DNA of 64,000 nt, from assembly GCF_964656455.1 (NCBI RefSeq), contig NC_135717.1:4154001-4218000 (forward strand). The letters run 5' to 3'. A program made the translations under genes and the position numbers. How positions within the stretch are numbered: position 1 is the stretch's first letter; the number at the start of each line of letters is the position of its first letter. Of the stretch, positions 1 through 11,705 are shown piece after piece. Under the pieces are notes generated by a model. That model was not told where the DNA came from. It ran no database searches and worked only from the letters and a program-made list of their open reading frames with translations. The stretch is from Halichoerus grypus (lineage: Eukaryota; Chordata; Mammalia; Carnivora; Phocidae).

Positions 1-483
1 AGCAATCTTAGACTGGACACATACGAGGAAGTAGCTTTTCCTGCTACCTTTGGCCAGCTGCATGTCTGGTGGGGCACCGGAGGAAGTGTGTTTTTAGATT
101 TCCATTAGATGTGCAAACAGGCTCAACGTGAGTGTTCCACACCAGAACCAAGTATCACTTACTTGGTTCTTCTGTCACCCAGCCCCTGGGCCCTCATTTG
201 TACATATTTGCCACTCACTTCCCCAAATGGGGCCAGGACAATGATGTACAGAGACCCGCTAATGACAGTGCCTGAGACCATCTCATCCCACCATCACTGC
301 TCTGGGTGAAGTTCTGCTCCCACGGAGACTGGTAAGTGAGACATATCTGCGCTGAAACACTCTCCCTTTCCCTCCCTCGCTCCCTTCAACAAACACCTCC
401 TGAGAGAGCCTGCCACTTCGACCAGGCTCTATTCCCAATGAAGTATCAGTGAACAAATGAGGGCCTACTCCCTGGAGTCTACG

Positions 484-680
484 TTTTTTTTTTTTTTTTC
501 TAAGATTTTATTTATTTATTTGATAGAGACACAGCGAAAGAGGGAACACAAGCAGGGGGAGTGGGAGAGGGAGAAGCAGGCTTCCCGCGGAGTAGGGAGC
601 CCGATGTGGGGCTCGATCCCAGGATGCTGGGATCATGACCTGAGCTGAAGTCGCTTAACAACTGAGCCACCCAGGCGCCC
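484..680 (-). repeat. CanSINE, full-length
   Basis: A poly-T run and 'aagattttatttatt' open the reversed element, which ends at 'gagccacccaggcgccc'. The flanks 'ctggagtctacg' and 'ttggagtctatg' are a slightly diverged target-site duplication. Confidence 0.93.
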
Positions 681-1019
681 TTGGAGTCTATGTTCTGACG
701 GACAAATAGATAAAGGTCCACTCTGCAGGGAGACCATGAACACTATGGGCACAAGTGTGGGCAGGGAGGCTGCCCTTTGACACTGGTATGAAGGACAGCC
801 TCGTGCGGGGGTGGCGTTCCAGTGTGAACCCGAAGGGGATCTGGCAGAGTGGAAGCAGGGGGGTGGAGTCACCTGGGAGAGCAGGAGAGGAGCTCAGAGA
901 AGCAGCCCCCGGGGGCCTCATGGCTGATCCCGAGCCGGCATCCAGGGCCAGCATGGTTGGCCTCCAGTCAGTGACAGGCCTGACACCCTCAACCTGGCAA
1001 TGCTCTGCCTAGATGTCCT

Positions 1020-1250
1020 TTTTCTTCTGGCAACACCTACCCGTCAGTTCTCATTTCAAACGCTAGGGGCTCTGGGAGATCCAAATGACCTGGGCAAGAG
1101 TTGGCACTCTTTCCCTGGACTCCTGGAGCACTTGGCTCCCACTCTATTACAGCACTTCTGTCTTGTAATTATCTGATTACATCACATCTCCAAGGAGCCA
1201 AGCCCTGCTTAGAGGCAAAGACTATGCTCTGCTGATCACTACAGACAGAC
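1020..1250 (+). repeat. L2 LINE 3' remnant
   Basis: The order 'acagcacttctgtcttgtaa', a T/A-rich spacer, 'atctcca', then 'gaggcaaagactatg' follows the L2 3' end (normally tgtaattgt...tctcc...gagggcagggact). It is strongly diverged. A near-copy of its core lies at about 2,380. Confidence 0.5.
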
Positions 1251-1299
1251 TTGGAATGGAAGTTTCAATTAATCTATTTTAAAAAACGTTACCCTTTGA

Positions 1300-1400
1300 G
1301 CGGCTATTTTGCATCACATGGGGATGCACTGGTGAATAAACCAGCAAAATTCTGGATCAAAAGGTGCTTACAGCCTAGCACACAATGTCTCAGGTGTCTT
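1300..1400 (-). repeat. L2 LINE fragment, inverted
   Basis: The stretch 'ggggatgcactggtgaataa' followed by 'ggtgcttacagcct' resembles the antisense L2 sequence 'ggggatacagcagtgaataa...gagcttacattct'. The match is short and diverged. Confidence 0.35.
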
Positions 1401-1705
1401 TGGATTTCTAGGGCCATGCACTAGGTCTGACCCACACGAGGGAGTGAATATATAAAAGGCTTCAGAGATGAAGGCTGGTGAACACAAAGCACATTCCTCT
1501 TCATGTGGAGTTACAAATACATGTCCCAGTCTTACTCCTGGGACTTCTGCATTTTATATGTAAAAAAGGCATTTAAAATCTCTTAGTAAAATGAACCCCT
1601 TCCCCAAAGAACATTATCTCCTCCTTATCATGTCTTCATATTTATAATCATGCAAAGTACAATGATGAGTTCATGAGAAAATCAAGTTCTACGTAAGACT
1701 CTTTC

Positions 1706-1811
1706 AGGGGGAGCTTGGCTGGCTCAGTTGGTTAGAGCATATGGCTCTCGAACTCGGGGTCATGAGTTCAAGCCCCACGTTGGGTACAGAGCTTACTTAA
1801 AAAAAAAAAAA
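1706..1811 (+). repeat. CanSINE, old short form
   Basis: A tRNA-like head 'ggctggctcagttggttaga' and box-B-like 'gagttcaagcccca' lead to 'gcttacttaaaaaaaa'. The CT-rich block of younger copies is absent, which marks an older subfamily. Confidence 0.85.
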
Positions 1812-2354
1812 TCAACTGGATTTAAGAAAACTTAAAAAAAAAATCAGTATTAAAAAAACAAAACAAAACAAAAATACCTTTCTGGTAAAGTCATTACAGC
1901 TTGTGCCTTAAGGACACGGGTTAGGTCTTTCTTACAGTGGTTCCTTTCTTTGTTCCCTCCTAATTCCCTTCCCCAATCCAGTGCACATAAAACTATAAAG
2001 ACCAGTTATTACCAAGAAGTTAATGGCCAAATGCCTGCAGATGGTGCTTGAGAAAGCACTGAATCTCTTTAAATTCCGATGTTCTTTGCTGGCTTTCACC
2101 TATAACTTTAGTATGTGGAAACAGATCTCTCTTCATTTTGGACGAGGTGTTTCCCAAACAGTGGTGCCTATTAATTTGTGCCGGTGATCTCAGAACTGAA
2201 AAATCCATCAGCCTGGCTCTCTCCCTCCCCCACCCAGGGCTCGAGAAGGTCAGTTAACACCTGAGGTCAGACCACAGGTTCCTAGGACTCCCAACCACTA
2301 GAACAAGACAGTCCAGCCTGCCTGGGTCCATTTTTCTTAAAGAAAACACAACGC

Positions 2355-2460
2355 GAGCATTAATTCTTTTAATGATGTCCTGTAATTATCTGATTACATC
2401 ATATCTCCACAAGAAGTCATGCTCTCCTTGCAGGGATTTCTCTTTCCCTCAAGGTAAATC
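2355..2460 (+). repeat. L2 LINE 3' remnant
   Basis: Shares 'tgtaattatctgattacatc' with the copy at about 1,165, followed by an 'atctcca' motif and 'cttgcaggga', as in the L2 3' end. Confidence 0.45.
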
Positions 2461-2745
2461 ATCCCTCTGAGGCAGAAGAACCTTTTGATTTCTAAATGCA
2501 GAAATTCAAATCTGGGCATGGCCAGGCGACACCTCTGGGCAACCCTACCGCAGAAAACACTTCTCTGGGAAAGATTTCACACTGTTCTTATGTTATACAT
2601 ACATATACTAAACTAAATTTTTAAACATGTGTGCCTTGGATGCATACCCTCCTATTTCTAGATACAGAAGCTGACTTTGAAAAAAAGAAATCTCTAAACC
2701 TTACTCCTGCAGATTAGAAAGAAGCCAAGCATGGCTTACTTTATT

Positions 2746-2940
2746 TATTTTTTTAAAGATTTTATTTATCTGACAGAGAGAGACACAGTGAGAGAGGAAA
2801 CACAAGCAGGGGGAGTGGGAGAGGGAGAAGCAGGCTTCCCGCGGAGCAGGGAGCCCGATGTGGGGCTGGATCCCAGGACTCCGGGATCATGACCTGTGCC
2901 GAAGGCAGACGCTTAACGACTGAGCCACCCAGGCGCCCCA
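2746..2940 (-). repeat. CanSINE, full-length
   Basis: Runs from 'tttttttaaagattttattt' to 'gagccacccaggcgcccc'. A short repeat 'cttacttta' is present on both sides. Confidence 0.93.
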
Positions 2941-3208
2941 CCTTACTTTAGATTCATTAGGATTAGGTGACAAATTGGAATGGGTGGCTTCGAATTTGGT
3001 TTCTGTGCTAATGCTGCCCCCTAGGGATAGAAAGTTAAAAAGGCACCGAGACTTCTGGAGTCACCCTGCCTAGGAGAGGGCAATGCTTGAGAAATCCAGA
3101 CTGGGAAAACCAGCTACATCATGATCCCAGTGGCCTGCTTTTTTACTCTGCTATGGGGAGCAGGACTTTTGAGATAAAGTGGGATGTAAAGGCTTCCTGG
3201 AATAAAGT

Positions 3209-3408
3209 TTTTTTTTTTTTTTTTTTAAAGATTTTATTTATTTGACAGAGATAGACAGTGAGAGCAGGAACACAAGCAGGGGGAGTGGGAGAGGGAGAAG
3301 CAGACCCCCTGCGGAGCAGGGAGCCTGATGCGGGGCTCGATCCCAGGACCCTAGGATCATGACCTGAGCCAAAGGCAGACGCTTAACAACTGAGCCACCC
3401 AGGCGCCC
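3209..3408 (-). repeat. CanSINE with clean target-site duplication
   Basis: Flanked by 'cctggaataaag' on both sides. A T-run of about 18 (the reversed tail) precedes 'aaagattttatttatttgac'. Confidence 0.95.
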
Positions 3409-3575
3409 TGGAATAAAGGTAAGTTTAATTTTACCTTTACCAGAATAACAAAAATACCAATTCCCTTACAGTTATTCAAATACTGATGACTGTTCCTCTC
3501 GAATGCCCATTTAACAGAATCACTGGGACGAGATCATTGCCAGGGGGTGGGTATTTATATAGAAATTAGGAGACA

Positions 3576-3777
3576 TCAGGCGCCTGGGTGGCTCAGTTGG
3601 TTAAGCAACTGCCTTTGGCTCAGGTCGTGATCCTGGAGTCCCGGGATCGAGTCCCGCATCAGGCTCCCTGCTCGGCAGGGAGTCTGCTTCTCCCTCTGAC
3701 CCTCCTCCCTCTCATGCTCTCTGTCTCTCATTCTCTCTCTCTCTCAAATAAATAAATAAAATCTTAAAAGAAAAGAA
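3576..3777 (+). repeat. CanSINE with clean target-site duplication
   Basis: Flanked by the exact duplication 'agaaattaggagaca'. It carries the CT-rich block ending in 'ctctctctctcaaataaata' and an A/G-mixed tail. Confidence 0.95.
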
Positions 3778-3779
3778 AG

Positions 3780-4470
3780 AAATTAGGAGACAAATAGGTG
3801 AGTTCCTACTAGGTACTATGACTACTGCTCTGGGCACTGGGGAAGAAAAATGAGCAAATACAGCCCCAGCCTTCATGGAATTTACTGAAGGTAACTTTAC
3901 GTGAAGTAAGTAAAATACATGTAAGACAGGATTTTATGTGCTAAGGAGAAAATTACAGGACGGAAGAATATTCTGGGGTGCTGAGGTACAGAGATCGTTT
4001 GTGATTATAAAGTGGGTGGCTGGGGAAGGCCTCTCTGAGAAGATGTATTTATTTATTTAAAAAAATTTATTTATTTGACAGTGAGAGACACAGCGAGAGA
4101 GGGAACACAAGCAGGGGGGTGGGAGAGGGAGAAGCAGGCTTCCCGGGGAGCAGGGAGCCTGATGTGGGGCTCGATCCCAGGACCCTAAGACCATGACCTG
4201 AGCCGAAGGCAGACGCTTAACCAACTGAGCCACCCAGGCGCCCCTGAGAAGGTGTATTTTAAAAAAGATTTGAGGAAGGTGAGGAAATGAGTTTTGTGAT
4301 GTGTGTGGGAAAGCATTCCAGGCCACTGGAACAGCAAGGAGTGAGGTGGGAAGGCCAGTAAAAGGAGATTGGGGCAGCCAGGGCCTGGGAGGCCTGGGAG
4401 GTGATGACGGGACTGTGGCGTGTACCTGGAGTAAAGAGAGGTTGAGTTGAAGAGGATTCTCTCTACAAGG
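3780..4470 (-). repeat. L2 LINE remnant, split by a CanSINE
   Basis: Antisense L2 landmarks appear in order: 'gttcctactaggtactatga', 'tctgggcactgggg', 'cagccttcatggaattta', 'ggaaggcctctctgaga', then after the SINE 'gggaaagcattccaggccac' and 'ggaacagcaaggagtgaggt'. The CanSINE at 4,051-4,244 interrupts it. Confidence 0.65.
4051..4244 (-). repeat. CanSINE inserted in L2
   Basis: Flanks 'tgagaagatgtattt' and 'tgagaaggtgtattt' differ at one base and mark the target-site duplication inside the older L2 remnant. Confidence 0.93.
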
Positions 4471-4969
4471 GCCTGAGTAGGTGAGTCCCAAAGAACCCCT
4501 ATGTGCCGGCACCCCTCTCATGGAGAGCTCTCCTGCTCTGAGCCATCCTGTCCTAGGGCCCTTCCTCTGAGAGGGCTGAAAGGGCAGGAGGGGAGGGGTC
4601 GTGACTAAGCCCAGTCCAAAAGGGCTTGCTCACAGGAGATGCTCAACCCAACAGTACGAGTTTGTGGAACCAAAGTCACGTAGAACTATGATGTTCATAC
4701 TATGAACTGCAACACACTGATGGGTTGTGAAATCATTTCAGTAGATTATGACCAGTGTTTATTTGTTCATTTATTTTTCAAACTACAACAGAAAAGAAGA
4801 TACTGGAGTGTACTCCATATGTCAGGTAACTGTTCTGTAAAACTACTGGTTTTGGTCATATACAAGTATATTTACGTACATATTGGTTTTACGGTTCACG
4901 GTAGGTCACACTCAAAATAGTCTGAAAGCCATTAACTTAGGATTCATTCATTCATGAACCAAAAAGTTT

Positions 4970-5170
4970 ACTTTTTTTTTTCGAAATATTTTTTTTTATT
5001 TGCGAGAGAGCGAGTGAGCAAGCGAGCACACAAGCAGGGGGAACGGCAGGCAGAGGGAGTAGTAGGCTTCCTGCTGAGCAAGGACCCCATGCAGAACTTG
5101 ATTCCAGGACCCCGGGATCATGACCTGAGCCGAAGGCAGATGCTTAACTGACTGAGCCACCCAGGCGTCC
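4970..5170 (-). repeat. CanSINE, first of a five-copy pile-up
   Basis: Begins after 'gaaccaaaaagttta' with a T-run and ends 'gagccacccaggcgtccc' followed by 'aaaaagttt'. Diverged in its middle (agcgagtgagcaagcgagc). Confidence 0.92.
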
Positions 5171-5175
5171 CAAAA

Positions 5176-5391
5176 AGTTTTTTTTTTTAAATTATATTTA
5201 TTTATTTGAGTGATTAATAAAAGTGAGTGCGAGCTCATGAGTGGGCGGGGGGGGGGGGGGGAGCAGAGGGAGAGGGAGAAGCAGATTCCCTGATGAGCAG
5301 GGAGCCTGACCTGGGGCTTAATCCCAGGACCCTGAGATCATGGCCTGAACTGAAGGCAGACACTTAATGGACTGAGCCACCCAGGTGCCCC
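5176..5391 (-). repeat. CanSINE, second of the pile-up
   Basis: Contains a run of about 16 G at 5,246-5,261 in its CT-rich (here GA-rich) block. Ends 'gagccacccaggtgcccc' followed by 'ccaaaagtttatt'. Confidence 0.92.
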
Positions 5392-5400
5392 CCAAAAGTT

Positions 5401-5607
5401 TATTATTATTATTATTTTTTAAAGATTTTATTTATTTATTTGACAGAGAGAGATAGTGAGAGAAGGAACACAAGCAGGGTGAGTGGGAGAGGGAGAAGCA
5501 GGCTTCCTGCCGAGCAGGGAGCCCGATGCGGGGCTCGATCCCAGCACCCTGGAATCACGACCTGAGCCAAAGGCAGATGCTTAACGACTGAGCCACCCAG
5601 GCGCCCC
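5401..5607 (-). repeat. CanSINE, third of the pile-up
   Basis: Starts after an (ATT)n stretch with 'aaagattttatttatttatt' and ends 'gagccacccaggcgcccc' followed by 'ccaaaagtttatta'. Confidence 0.93.
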
Positions 5608-5617
5608 CCAAAAGTTT

Positions 5618-5841
5618 ATTATTTAAAAAACTGATTTATTTATTTTGAGAAAGAGTGCATGTGTGCGGGGTGGGGGATGGGAGTTGCGGGGGGAGGAGCA
5701 GGGGGAGAGGGAGGGAGAGAATCTCCGGCAGACTCCCTGCTCCATGGGGAGCCCAACACAGGGCTCAATTCCACAACCCCAAGATCATGATCCGAGCCGA
5801 AATCAAGAGTTGGACGCGCAACTGAGTGACCCAGGCACCCC
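5618..5841 (-). repeat. CanSINE, fourth of the pile-up (older)
   Basis: A more diverged copy ('gagtgacccaggcacccc' at its head) followed by 'gaaccaaaaaggttt'. That flank matches the far-left flank of the cluster at 4,957. Confidence 0.88.
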
Positions 5842-5851
5842 GAACCAAAAA

Positions 5852-6032
5852 GGTTTTTTTTTTATTAATTATTTGTGAGAGCGAGAATGAGTGGGGGGAG
5901 GGAAAGCAGGAGAGGGAAAAGTAGACTCCTTGCTGAGCAGGAAGCCCGATGTGGGACTTGATCCCAGGACCCTGGGATCATGACCTGAGCCAAAGGTAGA
6001 CGCTTAACCAACTGAGCCACCCAGGCGCCCCC
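5852..6032 (-). repeat. CanSINE, fifth of the pile-up
   Basis: Starts 'ttttattaattatttgtgag' and ends 'gagccacccaggcgcccc' followed by 'cacaaagttt'. Confidence 0.92.
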
Positions 6033-7557
6033 ACAAAGTTTCTTTAAAGGATGAGAGGCTCTTTCTCAATAGGAGCGCCCAGGAAACACTGTGAGGAATT
6101 TAAAAATGGCCCCACCTCCAGTTTACCCTGGAGCTAATGCTTTTAGTGAGGAACAGTGCAGAACAACAGCCTTCATGAGGACTCATAGCAAAGCAATGTA
6201 TTAGGAAGTGGTGAATCTAATAATAGATTATTTCAAACTGTCAAAAATAAACACTGCTAGGACTTGAGCAGAAATAAGCCCAAGTACATCTCATCTTTGC
6301 TCACTGCAAGGGCTACTCCTGGGCTGCCTGGAGCTCCTGGGAATCGTGGCCTGGCAGGAGCAGCCAGCAAGCCGGTTCTTCCCTGCTCCAACTCCACTGT
6401 CACCAAGCCCTGGAACAGGCTCCAGATTTCAGGAAAAACCAAAAGACGCATCCCCCACAATGTGCTTCAGGACCGCATCTCTATTTTCAGGTTGTTAGCT
6501 AACCGGGCAGGGGTGTTGAGGGGAAGCAGACAAAGATAAAGGCCCTCACAGCCCAGATCACAGAGAGAAGTCACCCTTGCTCTCAGCATTAACATGAGAA
6601 ATGCCGCACCTGTTCTGGGGAAGACAGGCAAGTGGCAGGAGGGCTCAGGGAGCAGCACTGCAAATCACACAGGACGTGCGACCGAAGAGACGAGCGCTCC
6701 AGCCTCAAGTGCAGCTCCAACTTCTGAGGAACTGTGCCAGTTTAACCACACTCCAAGGGAGAGGGAAGGGCATGGGCCAGCTCGAGCATCTCTGGCCTTG
6801 TCACAGCTACCATCCTGCAGCAGTGACAACAACTGGCCATGGGCTCCCTCTCAGATGTGCACGTGGGGACAGATGGCATGTGCCAGAAGGCCAACTTGAG
6901 TGTCTATGTGATAGTTCTGTGACTGAACTAAGCACTCTGGTTTCTCTCTCAACCTCAACCTGTGGATCTGGTTTGGGTCAGTGGGAGGAAATTCAGCTTC
7001 TGGACCAGTAGTGCCAGACAAACCCCTGGCCCTGGCACTCACTTTCTGCATGAGCTGTGTGAGCAGAAGACTCACCAGGGCTGCTGAGGAAAGATGCAGA
7101 TCCTGACACTGTGGTCCTGGGTGGGTCCAGGAACCTGCATGCAGACCAACTCCTCGGGATACTGTTACAGCAGGCTTAACGGATCGTGTTTTGAGAAGCC
7201 CCGTCCCGATTACAGCACTGCCTCCCTGTGAGGCCTTGGGCTTTCCTCGGGGACAGTCATGACTACTGCTCTCTCAAGTGATTTGGTTTCCCACAAAGGA
7301 AAAGCAAATAAATGCTAATTAATGTCCCTTACCCAAGAGCCTGCTCAGAAAAAAAAGGTCTTCTGTACACACTATCGGCTTTTATCTTAGTCCACGTCTG
7401 AGAATGTGCTATGAGGCAGCAAAGTAGAGAAACCAAGCCCTGCCACTCAGGCCCGAGAAGCAGGGATGAAGGCCACCGTGGCATTCCTGTGCATGCCTGG
7501 TCTGGTAACAGGCTGGGAGATTTTTTCAGCTGGGCTTAAAAAATAGTTAAAAAAAAA
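6033..7557. other. Intronic sequence, nothing recognised
   Basis: No repeat family, exon or regulatory site is recognised. Open frames of 91-136 codons occur on both strands. They overlap one another and show no domain, so they are treated as chance. Confidence 0.5.
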
Positions 7558-7635
7558 AATACATATATATATATATGTGTGTATATATATGGGTGTGTAT
7601 ATACATGTATATACACACACACACACATATATATT
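7558..7635. repeat. TA/TG/CA microsatellite
   Basis: Alternating purine-pyrimidine tract with 'atatatatatatgtgtgt', then 'atacacacacacacacatat'. It abuts the poly-T end of the next CanSINE. Confidence 0.9.
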
Positions 7636-7824
7636 TAGAGATTTTATTTATTTGACAGAGAGAGAGAAAGCGAGAGAGCACAAGCAAGGGAGCAGCAGAG
7701 GGAGAGGGAGAAGCAGGCTCCCCACCATGCAGGGAGCCCTGATGTGGGGCTCGATTCCAGGACCCTGGCTTCATGACCTGAACCAAAGTCAGACACTTAA
7801 CCGACTAAGCCACCCAGGCGCCCC
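7636..7824 (-). repeat. CanSINE, full-length
   Basis: Runs from 'tagagattttatttatttga' to 'aagccacccaggcgcccc', directly after the microsatellite. Confidence 0.93.
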
Positions 7825-7985
7825 AGTAAAATATATTTCAAAATACAGTGAAAAAAGAAACAGACCTATAGCACACACCATTTGTGTAAATGAGAATCAT
7901 ACATGCTCAGGCTATTTTCTCAAGGCATACGCACATTTGAGGACATATACAAAATGCTTAAAGTGGGTGTCTAAGGGATGGAGGT
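7825..7985 (+). repeat. Possible L1M 3' fragment
   Basis: 'accatttgtgtaaatgagaa' and the following A-rich text resemble the 3' UTR of old L1M elements ('ctaccatttgtgtaaaa...'). The match is short. Confidence 0.35.
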
Positions 7986-8094
7986 AGGAGCAGGGATTGA
8001 GAGATGAAGAAGAAAATAAAACAAGAAAGGGGGTCTTGCACAGCTGATTCTGATGGCGTACCCTATAAAAGAGTGTGGCTGACTCAGATTCGTA

Positions 8095-8225
8095 GACTTG
8101 GTTCCAGCCCTCACCCCCAGACTAAACACATTGTCCCCTAGGCCCTGGGTTCAAACGGCTATTAGTGCCCTCATCCTCCCTAGCTTTAAAAACAGGTGTA
8201 GAATAACTGAATTAACTTCCATATT
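8095..8225 (+). repeat. MIR-like fragment
   Basis: 'cctgggttcaaac...' and 'gtgccctcatcctccctagc...aaaacaggtgtagaataa' follow the order of the MIR core but are strongly diverged. Confidence 0.35.
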
Positions 8226-8387
8226 TGCAAATCAAAAGGCAAAGCACTACCAACAGGGCATAAGGACATAAGTACAGGTATATTCTGCGGTGTATCTTTC
8301 ACTAATCCTTCTATTTTGGTTAGGTTTGTGGACTTATTTCATTGACTTAGCCTAAAAATGACTCAGTTTTAGAATTTGAAAAGCTCT

Positions 8388-8568
8388 GGGGCGCCTGGGT
8401 GGCTCAGTTGGTTGGGCGACTGCCTTCGGCTCAGGTCATGATCCTGGAGTCCCTGGATCGAGTCCCGCATCGGGCTCCCTGCTCGGCGGGGAGCCTGCTT
8501 CTCCCTCTGACCCTCCCCCATCTCATGTGCTCTCTCTCTCTGTCTCAAATAAATAAATAGAATCTTTG

Positions 8569-8603
<35 letters not shown>
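8388..8603 (+). repeat. CanSINE, very young-looking
   Basis: A full head 'ggggcgcctgggtggctcag' leads through the CT-rich block to 'aaataaataaatagaatctt' and an uninterrupted run of about 36 A. The flanking duplication 'gaatttgaaaagctct' is identical on both sides (16 bp). A pure long tail and a perfect duplication are marks of recent insertion. Confidence 0.97.
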
Positions 8604-8606
<3 letters not shown>

Positions 8607-8620
8607 ATTTGAAAAGCTCT

Positions 8621-11514
8621 GAAAAAACTCTGGATGGCAAAAAATCAAACTAGTAAGAATTAGCATATACTCAGAAAGATGGGTCCCAACAAGTGAGAGG
8701 ACCTCATGGAATCTCTGATCCTGGGATACACATGGTTCTGTATTTCCTGGACAGCTTTATAGATATTAGGACCTTGCATTTTTTTTTTAACCATCTGGGA
8801 TGGAATTCTTACAGTGGAGGGAACATAATTCAGTCTTTTCCTGATTATGCACAGTTATGGTCCTGTGGTACATCCATGACTCTGAGCTGTAACCAGGAAA
8901 ACCACTGGAGTCTACCAAGATGTTTGGGCAGTCTGTCCCTACCCTGAATGTCCCGGCCCCAGGCCACTAGGCCCTTAGAGTCTTCCTGTTTGGCTGGCTG
9001 GTTTCTTCCCTGCTTTCAGGTGGCCCCTTTTTGCTGCTTTTTCTATGCTTACCCGACACACTTCCTCTTTCTCCCCATCTATCTGTTAAAGGGTTGAAAA
9101 CCAGATAACTAAGCATTTTAGAACTGGGTCTCAAAATAAGAATAGAATGATCTAAAGACAAATCTCTAGTGTTCACCCTGGAGGACAGAGCATCACAGAC
9201 TATAATGCTAACTATTTTGGATGTTTCAAAGGCTTTTCAGATTTGCTCCTGCTACCAGTTCAGTGTGGAAGATGAAAAAAGGCAGCTGTGGAAAATTCTT
9301 CTCAAAAATGATGATTGTAAAATCTGCTCTGGCTTGACCTTGATGGACCTTTCCCTGCCTGATTATCTTCACCTACTGGGCCAACACTGTGGGCAGACTC
9401 TCCATCTTGACAGGACATGTCTGTGGGGACTGTGGGGGTACTAGCTCAATCCCCTCACCTTGTATGGTTTCTCTGAGGGTAGATCTTCCAGCCTAGGCAC
9501 AGTGCCATTCAGACCAACACCAGTCTTTAATAATGGCGTGGAGAAAGGTGCCTATGTCTTCTCAATTTACCAGATGATAAGCTTCTCTTTGGCTGGGACA
9601 TATTCAATCAGTTCTCACCAATAGGCTTTCTCATGAAACCCAACCCATGGGGTTAGTGCAGTGGGAGACCCAGGCATGTTACCAAGTCTTTTTAGATCTG
9701 GTGCCCAGGTATCATTATGTTCATCCTAGTTTTCAGGGTCTATGAAGTTTAATGAAGCCCTCTGTCAAGAACATATAGACTTAAAGACAGTACAGACATG
9801 CACTATCTGGAACTGTGATAGTAACTGTGTGTTTACTAATGGGGTTAATCAAACGGGGCCTGGAATTACCTGTATTCTCTCATTTGATAAAATGGAAGAA
9901 TAAGCTAGGTTATCTGACCCACCTAAAATGCCCCACAAAATAACCCTAGATTGTTAGGAAGTGCAGGTTAACACAATTCTAACTTAAATAAAGTCAATAA
10001 CTTACCTTTCCAAAATGAGGACATGTTTTTCCCCAGGACTCAAGGAGAATGGAGTAACTCTTGAAGAAAGCATGACAGGTTTAGAGATCATGCAGGGGAT
10101 TTTTGAGAACTGCTTGGGAGGTATGGTCTGAGCCCAGATGTGGGCAGCTCTGGCATGTGGAAGGCATTTAAAGATAGAGTTTGGATGAGATCACCGAGGC
10201 AGGTGGGGACAGATGCACAGGTCAGAGCCCTAGGGTGCTGCAGGAGTGGTATGCAGGGCTGACAAAGGGAGGACTGGGAAGCTTCTCAGTGAGGGGGTAA
10301 TTTAAGGTACTAGACTGGGCTTCTAAAATGGAAAGATGACAAAGGAAAGAGGGAGCGAGGGAAAAGGGTATGCACCAGGGATTGACAAGCTCTATCTTTT
10401 GGGCTAGTTTGTAACTCTACATCCATTTCTCTTAGCCTGAGTAGTGAGGCACATCCTACCTACATTTCTCTCTGGTGATGTCTTGTAAAATTCGAGACAG
10501 AATTTGCATCATTTTGTAGTCCTAGAATGATAGAATCCAAAGCCCTTGCAAATGGTGAGCTTCCTGGAACCAAGAGAGGTACAAGTAACTGACCTAACTC
10601 TGAGCCCCATCCAACCACTAGATAAACACTCAAGATAATTTCTGGCTCAAATTCTGTTAATTATCAATGGGTTAGAACTGCAACGTTCATGAAACTAAGA
10701 TGACAAGTTAGTAACAGCAGCTTCCCAGAACCACAAACTTCAGCTCTAACTAAACAAGGAACTCTTAGGTAGCCGTTCAGGGTAGAATGTATCAATATGC
10801 TCTTTCCGGTATAGTTGGGCTTGTGGCACACAGCCGTGCCTGGGAGTGGATGTATAGGAAGAACGGAGCCTCCACCGAGTTGTTAAAAGTGGGTTACGTG
10901 ATGACCCTTTCTGACACCGAGATTGGACAGTGACTTCTGGAAAACTTGGGAACAGGAGAATAGGTTCTTAAAGGAGTGGCAGGGGGGCAGGGTGGGAAAC
11001 AACCAAAGTGAACAGAGAGCGTTCCACATCCTTTCTCTGCAGTGGCTGCTTTCTCCCTGGCACTCCTGGGATAGGCCCTGCGCATCTGCATTTCTCTATC
11101 TTCCTGATACCCTCCCTGCCGACCCCTCAATCCCGCTCTTTCTCTAATAATGTTCATTTCCCCTTTCAGAACTGGACTTTATGAGGAGGCAGAGGCCTTT
11201 CCCTTGAATGTGGCCCCCACGCACTCTTTGTTGAACAGTGCAATCTCCCTAGTTGCCTTCTGGTTCCTGTGCCTGAAGAAAGTCACACAAACACATTCCT
11301 TTGAAAGGATTTTACAGCTCACCACTCTGGGTAGACAGAATTGGAGGGAAAAAAGACATAGGAAGTTAAGTAAATGGCTTTGGAGTGTGCTTTCAGGTGC
11401 ACTTCTGGGCTGGTAACTGGAAAGTTCCCTTGGACTGCCTTCCATTTTTATTTTTAAAGATCACCGGCCTTCCCACCTGCTGTCCCAACTCCTGAAAGGA
11501 ACGAAGACAACACA
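8621..11514. other. Intronic sequence, no recognised repeat
   Basis: About 2.9 kb without a SINE. A 91-codon frame at 9,169-9,444 (plus) has no family I recognise and no splice context. Text at 10,040-10,330 is faintly like antisense L2 but too diverged to call. Confidence 0.5.
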
Positions 11515-11705
11515 ATATAGCAGAAGGAGCCCAGGCTTTAGACTTTAAGACAACTTGTTGCTATTTATGCAATGGGCAGGCTCCCTGGTCTCTTCTCAAA
11601 GACCTACTCTTCAGATCTCCTTGGAGGAGTATAAAGATAAAATGAGAAAATATGTGGCCTCGGGGATGATGCCTGGCACTCAGAAGCAGTCCCTCTGAAT
11701 GCTAA
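11515..11705 (+). repeat. MIR SINE
   Basis: 'agaaggagcccaggctttag', 'caacttgttgctatttatg', 'tataaagataaaatgagaaa' and 'ggatgatgcctggcactcag' follow the MIR consensus in order. Confidence 0.55.

Noticed and set aside
4970..6032. Regularly repeated units that could suggest a CRISPR-like array
   Set aside because: Units are about 200-bp CanSINEs separated by target-site remnants in a mammalian genome.
9169..9444. 91-codon frame that looks protein-like (acidic and lysine-rich stretch)
   Set aside because: I cannot match it to any retroviral, transposon or cellular family. It has no flanking splice signals and remains a chance frame.
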